From: Zhenhengia yiwuensis
Lineage (GTDB): Bacteria > Bacillota > Clostridia > Lachnospirales > Cellulosilyticaceae
NCBI RefSeq assembly: GCF_014384995.1
Contig: NZ_JACRSY010000007.1
Span: 72,868-136,867, forward strand
Direction of reading: 5' to 3'
DNA length: 64,000 nucleotides
The first letter of the stretch is position 1. Each line of letters starts with the position of its first letter. Positions 36,338-45,659 of this stretch are shown here, piece by piece. The notes under the pieces are model-generated. The model was not told the DNA's origin. It did not search any database and saw only the letters and a list, made by a program, of their open reading frames with translations. A program made the translations under genes and the position numbers.

Positions 36338-36415
36338 ATTCCCCCTATAATAATTTTGAGTATAGTTATTTTATTTTTGTCCTTTCCCAATTCAGTAAGT
36401 AAAAGTAATATTCTA

Positions 36416-37789
36416 TTAAACTTCTAATTTAAACCCAACAGCAATCGCGCCTTCTTTTACAAACTCACTTGGCACCCTTACCTGGATGCCTTCTTCTGTC
36501 TGTCTAAATACTACTGATGTAGCAGTTCCTAATACAGTTACCTCTTTTACAGCTTGCTCTGTATATGGAATATTAAAGACTTCTTCTACCTTCTCCCCTT
36601 CCTCACAAAGCTTAAAGGCATAAACTGTATGTTCTTTTGCTTTTTGAGTAAAGGCAAAGCCACCTTTTAAATAAGGGCTACATACTCTCGTTCCGTAAAT
36701 ACCTTCCCCATTTTTATCTAACCATTTCCCCATTTCTTTAATACGCTTAATCGCTGTGCGAGGGAGTCTACCATCAGGTTGTGGGCCCACATTCAGTGCT
36801 AGATTACCACCTTTTGCTACAATATTCAGAAGCATATGGATAAGCTCTCTTGTGGATTTATAATCATCTTCGTATGCAAAAGAGAAAGACGTTCCCATGG
36901 TAATACAACTTTCCCAAGGAACTGGAATAGGTTTAGAGGGAATACACTGCTCTGGTGTAATATAGTTTTCATAAGGTCCACCAATAGTTCGATCAGCAGA
37001 TATAATCCATGGCTGAATCTTACGAACCTTATCCACTGCCTCACCTAGTCGAATATCTTGCCCACTTTGTTCACATACCCAGCCTGCGTCAAACCAGAGC
37101 ACATCAATCTTGCCATAACGTGTACAAAGCTCTAAAAGCTGATTATGGGTAAACTGTACAAATTCTTCCCAAAGGCCTGGATTCTCTTCAGGCTTATAAG
37201 AAGGCCCCCTCCAAGTGAAATCCCCTCGTTCCATATGGGGCGCCCAGTAAGATGGCACATGCCAGTCTGCTTTTGAAAAGTAAGCGACAATACCTATCCC
37301 CTGTCTTCTAAAAGCTTCAAATAAATGTCCACAAATATCTGCATAATGGTGTGTATGGAATGGACAATCTTCCCCTGTAATTTTATAGTCTGAATACTGC
37401 GTATCCCACATACAAAAACCATCATGATGCTTCGTTGTAAAAATTAAATATTTAAATCCACCCTCTTTAGCTAACTTCGCCCATTCATCGGGTTGAAAAC
37501 GAATAGGATTAAAGGTTTTATTTAAATTTTTATACTGCTCCTTAAACTCTTTGTTGGTTACGCCCCAATCCACACCATGTCTAGACCACTCTGCATCTTG
37601 GTCACTTAATGCCCAAGATTCTACTAATCCTAACTGTGAGTAAGGCCCCCAATGCATCATCAGGGCTAACTTCTGATCTTGAAACCACTCTAAATGCTGT
37701 ACGACTTTAGGTTCTACAGGTGGGACATAGTGATCAACTTTACTATAAGTATGTACACCTTGTTCTACTACTTGTTCATCTTGTGCCAT
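36416..37789 (-). CDS. GH29 alpha-L-fucosidase (intact copy)
   Basis: This 457-residue cytoplasmic enzyme begins MAQDEQVVEQG. The GH29 barrel has FTTKHHDGFCMWDT (about 118-130), the nucleophile D234 in IDVLWFDAGW, and the late LNVGPQPDGRLP motif of family 29. It retains alpha-L-fucose hydrolysis chemistry. The exact linkage (1,2/1,3/1,4/1,6) is not clear. It heads an operon with two ABC permeases and a binding protein, so imported fucosides would be cut inside. A nearly identical but frameshifted copy lies at 18502-19876. Confidence 0.93.
   Translation of the reverse strand: MAQDEQVVEQGVHTYSKVDHYVPPVEPKVVQHLEWFQDQKLALMMHWGPYSQLGLVESWALSDQDAEWSRHGVDWGVTNKEFKEQYKNLNKTFNPIRFQPDEWAKLAKEGGFKYLIFTTKHHDGFCMWDTQYSDYKITGEDCPFHTHHYADICGHLFEAFRRQGIGIVAYFSKADWHVPSYWAPHMERGDFTWRGPSYKPEENPGLWEEFVQFTHNQLLELCTRYGKIDVLWFDAGWVCEQSGQDIRLGEAVDKVRKIQPWIISADRTIGGPYENYITPEQCIPSKPIPVPWESCITMGTSFSFAYEDDYKSTRELIHMLLNIVAKGGNLALNVGPQPDGRLPRTAIKRIKEMGKWLDKNGEGIYGTRVCSPYLKGGFAFTQKAKEHTVYAFKLCEEGEKVEEVFNIPYTEQAVKEVTVLGTATSVVFRQTEEGIQVRVPSEFVKEGAIAVGFKLEV
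36416..37789 (-). repeat. Long direct repeat, copy 2 (fucosidase gene)
   Basis: This 1,374-base segment matches 18502-19876. The differences include one C fewer at 37646-37650. The orientation is the same, so recombination would delete or duplicate the 16.5 kb between them. Confidence 0.92.
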
Positions 37790-37880
37790 TTTTATCCTCC
37801 TATGCTATTTACAATAGTAAATTTATACAATTTTCTTTACTATTCATAGGTAATATTCTACATCTAAATACAAAAATTTA

Positions 37881-37921
37881 TAATACACTATATTGTCTTT
37901 TTATTCTCCTATCTTGCTCTA
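37881..37921. repeat. Diverged upstream segment, second copy
   Basis: Matches 19969-20009 at about 78 percent. Beyond it the AraC gene found at copy 1 is absent. Confidence 0.5.
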
Positions 37922-37960
37922 TAAAGATTACGCCCATAACCTCTCTATTAACCTTACATT

Positions 37961-38002
37961 AAAAAGAGGCTTGCCCCCTACTAATGGGCACAAGCCTCTT
38001 TA
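37961..38002 (-). terminator. Terminator after the PRT-like gene
   Basis: AAAGAGGCTTG pairs with CAAGCCTCTTT; A/T-rich flanks; twelve bases after the stop codon. Confidence 0.7.
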
Positions 38003-38013
38003 ATCTCTCCCTC

Positions 38014-38733
38014 TTAATCCTCCAGAATCTGTAATCCATAGGAATTGACTATAGCATCCAATGGTTTCTTCGCTTTACAATCCTCACACATATCTGGGCT
38101 AGATAATTTAAAGTTTGGTAAATCATTCTTTGTAAATATAGCATTTACAGGATATTCATCCACTTTATCTATATTTGCGAAAATAACAGATAAGCCTGTT
38201 ACTTTTCCACCATATGCTAAAATTGTTCGAATAGCCTTAGAAATAGTTCCACCACTCATTGCTGTCGCCAATACAATGAGTACATTTTTTCCATAAATCA
38301 TAGGTTTAATATTTTTATTAACCACCATTTGTCCGCTCTTATCAAACTCAGGAGTAATAACGTAGAACGAATTGTGCTTATTATTAGATGGGAAACCTCC
38401 TATACTGAGTTCTTCTGCTAAATAAGCACCAATAACCTCACAACCATCCATACAAATAATCGTATCTATAGGTGTTTTAGTGGCTCCAAGCTCACTCATT
38501 GACTTCCAACTCGGTTCTAAGCCCATTATATTTGTATCTAATTTTACTTTTCTTACATATTGCTCTGCCATAACCTGGGCCACTAATTTCGCTTCTTTTT
38601 GACGCATTTTTAAAAATGTCATATCGATATAGTAATTAATATGGAATCTGTCACTTGAAAAATGTCCTGGAATGGCTTTTAAGACTAAATCAGCATTACT
38701 CTTACATGGAATTTTGATTTGTTCTTGCATCAT
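38014..38733 (-). CDS. Phosphoribosyltransferase-like protein (orotate PRT-like)
   Basis: This 239-residue type-I PRTase-fold protein has IDTIICMDGCEVIGAYLAEEL (about 88-108) and the flexible-loop/PRPP region at about 148-165. The PRPP loop reads VLIVLATAMSGGTI: the glycine-rich turn is present, but the acidic pair that normally follows the hydrophobic strand is Leu-Ala. A CEDCKAKKPLDAI tail resembles that of orotate PRTases. It may use an unusual substrate or act as a ligand sensor. It is last in the SLC13-ASST-PRT operon. Of two tandem ATG codons, the second (38730) is better spaced from GAGGTG. Confidence 0.75.
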   Translation of the reverse strand: MMQEQIKIPCKSNADLVLKAIPGHFSSDRFHINYYIDMTFLKMRQKEAKLVAQVMAEQYVRKVKLDTNIMGLEPSWKSMSELGATKTPIDTIICMDGCEVIGAYLAEELSIGGFPSNNKHNSFYVITPEFDKSGQMVVNKNIKPMIYGKNVLIVLATAMSGGTISKAIRTILAYGGKVTGLSVIFANIDKVDEYPVNAIFTKNDLPNFKLSSPDMCEDCKAKKPLDAIVNSYGLQILED

Positions 38734-38767
38734 TTACACCTCATCTTTTCTTATTTTATATCAACGC

Positions 38768-38807
38768 AAAGCAGACCTAGAGTCTTATTTCATCCTAGAT
38801 CTGCTTT
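38768..38807 (-). other. Intercistronic hairpin between ASST and PRT genes
   Basis: AAAGCAGA-CTAG pairs with CTAG-TCTGCTTT (an interrupted 12-bp stem) without a T run. It may protect or process the mRNA between the two cistrons. Confidence 0.5.
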
Positions 38808-38824
38808 ACATGAGTTATCCTATC

Positions 38825-40681
38825 CTAACAAGTAATTTGAATACCTGTTTCATATTTTTTATCTTCAATAATCACACGAATATCATAAGTACCTTTTAAA
38901 CCTGTTTTGGTTACACAAGTTCTAGTATTTCTATCATCTGTATCTAAGAAAGAACCACAACACATTGCTTTAGATGGAACAGCAGTTGTAGAAATGTAAT
39001 ATCGATGTACTTCATCTCCTTGTTCTAAGAGCATCATAGCAAGATCCCCTTTCATAAAGCGGCAGAAGAATGTAAATTTGTCAAATTCCTCTTCAACTCT
39101 TGCATTACATGTTTCTGGTAAGAGCTGTCCACAAGCTTCTGCTGGAATGCCTGTCTCAAACTCTTTGGTTTCACTTAAATAACCTAGAATAGTACCTTCA
39201 CCCATTTCTAAATTGTTGCCCTCACTGTATAATTTCATTTTTTCAGCACGATAGAAATTACCATGTACTTTCATTTCATACATCTTTGTATCATTAACGA
39301 GTTCAACTGTAATGGAAGATTGAGAGCCACCTGCCATTATAGCAAACGCGCCTAGTGCTTCTGACGGCTTACCATCTTTATCATAAGCAATTCCTCCAGA
39401 ATGCACCATATAGTGTCCTTCATTATAATATTCCACATTACAGATATAAGGTGAGAAGAATTCTGCTCCTCTTTCTTTACCATATTGCCATACTTGCTCA
39501 ATGGTCATATCTTCAGTATTAATTCTATATCTTACCCCTCTAGAGTAGTTATTATATGCAGGTACTTTTCTTTCTTCCACTTTAGTCGCATTATGGTGAT
39601 TATCAAAGCACATTACATCTCCATTTGGAGTAATAACACAAGCGTGCTGCTCATATTGCCATTCAAAGTTATTGCCAATTGGTTTAAAGAAATATTTTTG
39701 CATATGTTCTGGCCAAGTTTCTGGGTCACCTATAATCCAATTAAGTTCACCACTCTCATAATCTATATTAATCATGGCATCAACATGACGGCCTGAAAAT
39801 GTTAAAGAGTGAGTTTTTTCATCATACCAAACTGCATTGTTATGGAACCAGTCTTCATCTGTATAGGATAAACCTTTTCCTTCTCCAGGTGTTAAGCATT
39901 TGCTGTAATCCCAAGTTTTTAAGATTTCACCTGTTTGTCTATCTACTAACACACACATATCTTCTACTGTTTCACTTGTTAAGTCTTCAGTTAAACATAA
40001 TAGGTTACCATCTGGCATTTCAAATTGATCATGGTGGTACGCGCCGGGAATACGGTACTCTTTATAAATTTTGCCTGTTGGAGACATTTCATATAAGCCA
40101 GACATATAGTATGGCATTTTAATAAGACGATCTGTTCCAAATAATAAATTACCATTTTTTAAACGTTTTAAGTCAAAAACACAAAGAGTTGTTAAATGCC
40201 AACGAATATCTCCAGCATAGTCAACACCTACTGTTTTGTCAGTACTTGCTGGGCAAAGAATCATGATATTATCTTGGAAATATTCTGGTGTAGTTTGTAC
40301 GTATTCAATAATACTTTGATCCACAACATTTTCTACTTCAATATGAATAGTGGTTGTTTTCCCTCTATAAGGTGTAATTTCTACTGTATTATTATAATCG
40401 CTATAGAGCCCTAATACTGGTAAAATATGTGTTTTTGCTTTTGGGAAAGTATGTACAATATCAGCTGCCTTTGTTTTTCCTTTAACACGAACTGTTACAG
40501 CTACTTCTTCTTCTGTACGGAATAATACTACTGCTGATAATGGGTTAATAAGGTATGCATTATATTTTACAAGTGGGTTTTCTACTGTATAGTTCCCAGC
40601 TTCAAATTCTGCTAACATTTCTTTTTCTGCTTTTGTTTGAAGTGGAATCCAGTGTTCAATTTTTTTGTATTCTACTGCCAT
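38825..40681 (-). CDS. Arylsulfate sulfotransferase (ASST), no signal peptide
   Basis: This 618-residue protein has a beta-domain N terminus and a six-bladed propeller. The ASST active-site residues can be placed: the H216/H217 region in GAYHHDQFEM, H280 in WFHNNAVW, R298 in SGRHVDAMINID, and H346 (the sulfated histidine position) in YEQHACVITPNG. The family moves sulfate between phenolic esters without PAPS. E. coli-type ASST is periplasmic with a disulfide, whereas this one has no signal peptide and should be cytoplasmic. It lies between the SLC13-type carrier and the PRT-like gene, so substrates may be imported aromatic sulfates. Confidence 0.88.
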   Translation of the reverse strand: MAVEYKKIEHWIPLQTKAEKEMLAEFEAGNYTVENPLVKYNAYLINPLSAVVLFRTEEEVAVTVRVKGKTKAADIVHTFPKAKTHILPVLGLYSDYNNTVEITPYRGKTTTIHIEVENVVDQSIIEYVQTTPEYFQDNIMILCPASTDKTVGVDYAGDIRWHLTTLCVFDLKRLKNGNLLFGTDRLIKMPYYMSGLYEMSPTGKIYKEYRIPGAYHHDQFEMPDGNLLCLTEDLTSETVEDMCVLVDRQTGEILKTWDYSKCLTPGEGKGLSYTDEDWFHNNAVWYDEKTHSLTFSGRHVDAMINIDYESGELNWIIGDPETWPEHMQKYFFKPIGNNFEWQYEQHACVITPNGDVMCFDNHHNATKVEERKVPAYNNYSRGVRYRINTEDMTIEQVWQYGKERGAEFFSPYICNVEYYNEGHYMVHSGGIAYDKDGKPSEALGAFAIMAGGSQSSITVELVNDTKMYEMKVHGNFYRAEKMKLYSEGNNLEMGEGTILGYLSETKEFETGIPAEACGQLLPETCNARVEEEFDKFTFFCRFMKGDLAMMLLEQGDEVHRYYISTTAVPSKAMCCGSFLDTDDRNTRTCVTKTGLKGTYDIRVIIEDKKYETGIQITC

Positions 40682-40748
40682 TACAATCGCTCCTCTACTA
40701 TTAGAAATTATTTTTTTATCGCTTTAACTCTTATTGTATTTTTTATTA

Positions 40749-42218
40749 TTAGAAGAATAGATTTGCAAAAGGTACACCTATTACCAAAATAACGATTATT
40801 TCTACAACAAGGATTACCCCTGTATACTTATAGACATCTCCAGAAGTCAGATACTCTTTATTTCCAAATAACATAGCTGCTAGTGGAGATGCTGACGGTG
40901 TACAAGCTGCTGTTGAGAGTACAGCAAAGATGAGTAACGTAATAATAGGGGCTGGACTAACACCTGAATTTGCACAATAAGTTAATATAACTGGTTGTAA
41001 AATCATTCCGATTACTAAAGAGTTACATACATTGGTTAATATAATTGCAAGCATTAATAAAACAATCGTAAACATAACACCTGACATTCCATTAAAGATT
41101 GGTGTTAAAACAGTATTTAAGAATGGTGTTACACCTGTCGCTTCATTCGTTAATACACCACCAATTAAGATTGCAGATGTACATAAAAAGTATGTAGGCC
41201 AAGCAAAATCTTTACCCATTACTTCATTAAAACGTAACACAGGTCCATCTTCAAATTGAATCAAACTTAAAATGCCTACTAACACTATCGGTACAACTAA
41301 AGAATTTTTATTAATAAATCCTAAAATAGGTGCATTTGGCAATAAACTTGGGATTAACATACAGAAAATGAAAACACCTAGGAAAATACCATATACCTTT
41401 TGTGCTTTAGACATTGGAGGTAATGGATTTTTTCTTAACATCTCAATATTAATTTTCTTCATAGGTTCTACGTCTGGGCGGAAAATAAATTTCATAACAA
41501 AGACTACAGATATAATTAAAATCAATCCTAAACTAAAACAAACCATAAAATAAGTAGCATCCGAAATGAGAATGCCTTCAGTTATTGTTGGGAAGTTTGC
41601 TAATAAACCTTTGTAGTTTCCGAGTAAGGCAAGTGCATTTGACATATACGGTGGAACTGGGAAACCAATTAATGCTGCTATAACAATACCTATTACTAAT
41701 AATTTTGGATAGGCATCTGTTTTCTTATATCCCACTTCTTCAAATATCCCATATAAAATAGGCCAGAATAAAAATATAGGAGCAAATACCCCAATAAATA
41801 CAGACATTAAATAGGCCCCTAACATCATCACGAAAGTAAATACCCAAGGTCTTCCTTCCATAAACTTCCTAGTCATAATCCAGCGCGCAATGTATACTGT
41901 AAATTTTCTATTAGTTAAACCACCCATAAAAATCATTAAGAATAACATTTGCACAACGGTTGGATTACCAAAACAAGTTGCTAATACATCTCCTGCTGGA
42001 GCAAAATCACTCATTGCCAGCATACAGATACTTACAATACTTGCAACGGTAGGCTCAATAGTTGTCCATAGATAAAGCGTTCCTATAAATATACCTATAA
42101 CTTGTAATCCTATTTCTGTTACATTTGGTAATACACCTAATGGAATAAAACGAAATAGAATCATAATTGCAAAACCAATGATAAAATGAACATATGATGC
42201 TTTAATTTGTTTTTCCAT
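40749..42218 (-). CDS. SLC13/DASS-type anion:cation symporter
   Basis: This permease has about 489 residues and eleven or twelve hydrophobic helices. It shows two repeats with the DASS-like substrate loops NPTVVQMLFLMIFMGG and VCNSLVIGMIL, and a late TAACTPSASPLAAMLFGN. The family imports dicarboxylates, sulfate or related anions with Na+. Next to an ASST gene, an aromatic sulfate, sulfonate or carboxylate is a plausible cargo. I chose the ATG at 42218 (MEKQIKASYV), as the longer frame has no ribosome binding site. Confidence 0.88.
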   Translation of the reverse strand: MEKQIKASYVHFIIGFAIMILFRFIPLGVLPNVTEIGLQVIGIFIGTLYLWTTIEPTVASIVSICMLAMSDFAPAGDVLATCFGNPTVVQMLFLMIFMGGLTNRKFTVYIARWIMTRKFMEGRPWVFTFVMMLGAYLMSVFIGVFAPIFLFWPILYGIFEEVGYKKTDAYPKLLVIGIVIAALIGFPVPPYMSNALALLGNYKGLLANFPTITEGILISDATYFMVCFSLGLILIISVVFVMKFIFRPDVEPMKKINIEMLRKNPLPPMSKAQKVYGIFLGVFIFCMLIPSLLPNAPILGFINKNSLVVPIVLVGILSLIQFEDGPVLRFNEVMGKDFAWPTYFLCTSAILIGGVLTNEATGVTPFLNTVLTPIFNGMSGVMFTIVLLMLAIILTNVCNSLVIGMILQPVILTYCANSGVSPAPIITLLIFAVLSTAACTPSASPLAAMLFGNKEYLTSGDVYKYTGVILVVEIIVILVIGVPFANLFF

Positions 42219-42240
42219 ATTCCTACAACCTTTCATATCC

Positions 42241-42325
42241 AATCTAAAATATTTTGTTAAATTTTTATCACATAAACCTATTATATAATTCTTCTAACCA
42301 ATTTATAATAGTAAAATTTTAGATT
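42241..42325. repeat. Spaced inverted repeat upstream of the SLC13 gene
   Basis: AATCTAAAAT (42241-42250) and ATTTTAGATT (42316-42325) are perfect complements about 75 bases apart, roughly seven helical turns. They sit in the promoter region below the AraC gene. This could be a pair of half-sites for the adjacent regulator, or a chance match in AT-rich DNA. Confidence 0.35.
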
Positions 42326-42374
42326 ATTATATGAAATAATTATAAAAAAAAGGTATATAAAGAAATTATTTTAT

Positions 42375-43694
42375 CTATATTAACAAATCCATTATGATGT
42401 TAATGCTCAAATTTCCTACACTTTGTTCAATTTTCTGTTTTAATCTATAGGCTTGTAAAAATTCTATTTCATCTTTTACTACAAGCGAAATTTTGAGTGT
42501 TTTTGTTTTACCTGTACCTAATTTTAAAACACTAAATCCAATTACGTTCATAAAAAGCTGCTCTCTCTCTTTATCCTCCAAATACTGATAAGGGTGAAGC
42601 ATATGTAAAATGGCTTTGGATTTATACACTTCATGAATCAAGTCATTAAGGTATTCATAAGCGTAATAATGGGAATTGAATTGCTCCTCCATATCCTTGC
42701 AGAGATTGAGTATAATCTCAACTCCTTCTAAGCTAAGAGGGCTTCTTTGCTTAACTTGAAGTAAGTGTTTATATAATCTACTGGTAGTTGTTTCTTGGTA
42801 GCAATTAATATGATGTCTTTCAATAAATTTCTCCAAAACATCTTTTTGAAATTCAATTCTATACGAGTCCTCTTGCTGACAAGCCTCTTCTCTCCATGTC
42901 TTAGGGCGTTGATTAAAATACCTTTTAAAAGTATTATAAAAGGACTTCATATCATAAATGCCAACTCGATTAGCTATTTCAGTCATGGGCACTTGCTGCT
43001 CTAATAAATACTGCTGAATGATAATTAATTTTCGATACTGTACAAAATCTTTAAACCCAATTCCACCGACTTTTTTCATAAACTGAGAAAAGTAAGTCGC
43101 ATTCATATATAACTCTTTTAAAATATCTTCTACGACAATCTTTTGATGACTATGATTCATCACATATTCCACGACAGAATAATAGCGCATTTGTAATTTC
43201 TCTGTTGGATATTCTTCTTCTTCTTTTAAATGGGTTATTAATTGGTAGGAAGTAAATAACATATTTACTAGACACTCTTCATTAAAGAGCTTAGCTTCTG
43301 GCCCAACCATTTCATACAAATTATTTTCAAAGCAATATTGATTAATAAGTAATTGAACAACGTTCTCATTCAAGCTGTTTTTTAATGGTCTATCTATTGG
43401 CAATAATTCATCATTATTGAGAAAATCTACATATTCTATCTTGCCAAATATATGTTTGAATCGAGACACACGAATTTTTGTTGAAATAATATAGGCCCCT
43501 TCACTCTCTATGCTATGCACAATATTACGATTAATAAAAGTAAACTCTCCTTCTCCTACTTGTATTGTTCGCTCTACTTTTTGAATAGTAATAGTTCCTT
43601 TGAGCACAAGAATAATCTCTACATCCTCTACCTGAAAGTGCGGTTTTATAGTATTCACATACAACATATTTGTTCTAATTCGATTCTCTGTCAT
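42375..43694 (-). CDS. AraC-family regulator with cupin and long C-terminal domain
   Basis: This regulator has about 439 residues. The N-terminal cupin (about 15-90) has VEIILVLKGTITIQ and GEGEFTFINRNIVHSIE. The AraC double HTH is central (about 175-280), with VEDILKELYMNATYFSQFMKK and MTEIANRVGIYDMKSFYNTFKR. An extra 150-residue helical/beta C-terminal domain of unknown type follows. Having the HTH in the middle is less common. It lies directly upstream of SLC13-ASST-PRT on the same strand and is the probable regulator of that operon. The start at 43694 follows GGTGA. Confidence 0.88.
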   Translation of the reverse strand: MTENRIRTNMLYVNTIKPHFQVEDVEIILVLKGTITIQKVERTIQVGEGEFTFINRNIVHSIESEGAYIISTKIRVSRFKHIFGKIEYVDFLNNDELLPIDRPLKNSLNENVVQLLINQYCFENNLYEMVGPEAKLFNEECLVNMLFTSYQLITHLKEEEEYPTEKLQMRYYSVVEYVMNHSHQKIVVEDILKELYMNATYFSQFMKKVGGIGFKDFVQYRKLIIIQQYLLEQQVPMTEIANRVGIYDMKSFYNTFKRYFNQRPKTWREEACQQEDSYRIEFQKDVLEKFIERHHINCYQETTTSRLYKHLLQVKQRSPLSLEGVEIILNLCKDMEEQFNSHYYAYEYLNDLIHEVYKSKAILHMLHPYQYLEDKEREQLFMNVIGFSVLKLGTGKTKTLKISLVVKDEIEFLQAYRLKQKIEQSVGNLSINIIMDLLI

Positions 43695-44147
43695 CTTGTT
43701 CACCATTTATATTAATTATATTATTTATATTTTGTTTATAATTTATCTATATTTTATTATTTATATTTTATTATACTATAATTTTTATAACTCTTACAGT
43801 TAAGAAGATGCTAAACTTATTCTTTCAAAACCAGTTAGTTCTTTACAAGGGCATACCTACTTAATCCCTTATGCCAAAAATCTTGCCACAACTTAAAAGC
43901 CAACCTAAGTTTCGCCCGTATTTCTAAAGGAAAGGCGTACTTAGATTGGCTTTTATTGTGTAAAGTTGTATCTTATTTAAAAGTTCCATATTAAAAGAAG
44001 CATCATCTACAAACGGATACTTCACATAAATGTGCTCTTTCACACTTGCAACTTTCTTAAATCTTCTAACAGAAATAACTGAACTTATAATAGACATATA
44101 AAAGGATTCTATCTTTCTTTAGAATAAACACAAATAAAAGTCTTATT
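43695..44147. other. Intergenic region before the HD-GYP gene end
   Basis: About 450 bases without a gene. The part next to the AraC start (43695-43800) is extremely AT-rich and must hold its promoter. The middle holds repeat copy 43855-43975. From 43976 to 44147 I see only AT-rich DNA. Confidence 0.5.
43855..43975. repeat. ~120-bp direct repeat, copy 1, containing a long hairpin
   Basis: Matches 46032-46150 at roughly 90 percent. The hairpin at 43885-43954 has AAAAGCCAA-CTAAGT paired to ACTTAG-TTGGCTTTT. The one arm change in this copy leaves a G-U pair only if the minus strand is transcribed, consistent with its acting as terminator for the HD-GYP gene. Confidence 0.75.
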
Positions 44148-45416
44148 CTACTTAAGAACAAAACTTATTTTATCAAAATAATTTAACATTGCTTCGTACT
44201 CATTCATTAAATTATTATATAAATCTATTGTATCTTTCGTATTGGCTTTAACTTTTTCTTTAATATAATCGTAATTTTCAATTACTAAACGACATATATC
44301 CTTATCTATCTCATAATTGGATACCATATTTGATAATATGGATAGAACTTGATCTTTTGAAAATACATCCTTATAGCTTCTCTTTCCTATCAAAGCGCTT
44401 AAAATATCTGCAACTGCTACGATTCTCACTTCCTTTGATATTTGATCATCTCTTAAGCCAAATGGATATCCTGTTCCATTTAACTTCTCATGATGTAAGG
44501 CTGCTATATCTCGTATATCATCTATTCCCATATTACTTAAAATCTTATATACAACGAGCGCATGACTTTTCATGACTTCAAATTCTTCCTTAGTAAGACT
44601 TCCCTTCTTCTCTAATATATTTATTGGAATTGATATTTTCCCTATATCATGAAGCATAGATGCTACCTTAATTATTGTTGACTTATAGTCATCTAACCCT
44701 ATTATTTTACATATTTGCCAACTTATTTCTTCCACAGTTATAGTATGTAATATGGTAGCCTCACTTCTAAAATCTATCGCATAATTTAACATTCTTGCAT
44801 ATGAAATGATTTCTTCTCTTGATAATTCTCTTTTTTCAAGGACCTCATATAACTCACTTAAATAGGTATCACCTTGTATTTTTTCGAGTAAATCATATTC
44901 ATCACATGCCTTTTTAAATAATTCTTTATGTTCTTCAAGTAGATAATTACTATTTTTATTTAATATCCACCTAGGGTCTATTTTATTAAAACGCAACTGT
45001 AAAACTGCAATACTATCCGCTAAATTTAATAGGAGCGCTTCTTTAGGAATCTTGATTTCTGCTGAATGACTAAAATCTTTAGGATACAAATGATGTCCTA
45101 ATACGATTTCGGCTAAATCTGATAAAGGTGAAAAATACTTTATAAATAAATATCCATATACAGAATGGTTCATTGGAATCTCTAAGTCAATAGCAACAAT
45201 ATGATTCCTTTCCTCTACCTTATATACCCCTATATCATGGAACACAGTTAATGTAATCATCCTTAATATTTGTTCATCACTGTATCCACCCTGGCATTTT
45301 AATAGCTTATACATTATGTATGCAACCTTTTCTCCATGCCCTTCCAATCTATCATCCATAGAATCTAATGTTCTCTGTATGATCATGACGATATCTTTTA
45401 AAGTTATTCTTTTCAT
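44148..45416 (-). CDS. Dual HD-domain protein with HD-GYP (probable c-di-GMP phosphodiesterase)
   Basis: The protein has about 422 residues. The N-terminal HD domain (about 20-150) carries LEGHGEKVAYIMYKLL and TVFHDIGVYK (H60, D61). The C-terminal HD-GYP domain (about 210-400) carries SMLHDIGKISIP, the HHEKLNGTGYP signature and VAVADILSAL. The GYP motif predicts c-di-GMP hydrolysis. There is no membrane segment or receiver, so it is a cytoplasmic enzyme whose N-terminal HD part may sense a ligand. The start at 45416 is favoured by GGGG upstream; an in-frame GTG lies five codons earlier. It lies between the two 120-bp repeats. Confidence 0.9.
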   Translation of the reverse strand: MKRITLKDIVMIIQRTLDSMDDRLEGHGEKVAYIMYKLLKCQGGYSDEQILRMITLTVFHDIGVYKVEERNHIVAIDLEIPMNHSVYGYLFIKYFSPLSDLAEIVLGHHLYPKDFSHSAEIKIPKEALLLNLADSIAVLQLRFNKIDPRWILNKNSNYLLEEHKELFKKACDEYDLLEKIQGDTYLSELYEVLEKRELSREEIISYARMLNYAIDFRSEATILHTITVEEISWQICKIIGLDDYKSTIIKVASMLHDIGKISIPINILEKKGSLTKEEFEVMKSHALVVYKILSNMGIDDIRDIAALHHEKLNGTGYPFGLRDDQISKEVRIVAVADILSALIGKRSYKDVFSKDQVLSILSNMVSNYEIDKDICRLVIENYDYIKEKVKANTKDTIDLYNNLMNEYEAMLNYFDKISFVLK

Positions 45417-45659
45417 CCAAATATTCCCCACAATTAAACTTTCTTTTTCATCTCATACTTTACCATTTTTTTGCTCATATTAAAAGGTTATTCCAATTTA
45501 GCATATTCACTTTCTTAATGTGGAAGGGCTAAAACGAAAATTACTATAGGCTTTTTCTACTTAATTTTATTGTATGATTTAGTAACTCTACTGAAAATTA
45601 ATTATTCTAAATATTTTACTTCCTTTTAAAACCTGAATAGTGTATAAATAAAGTATAAG

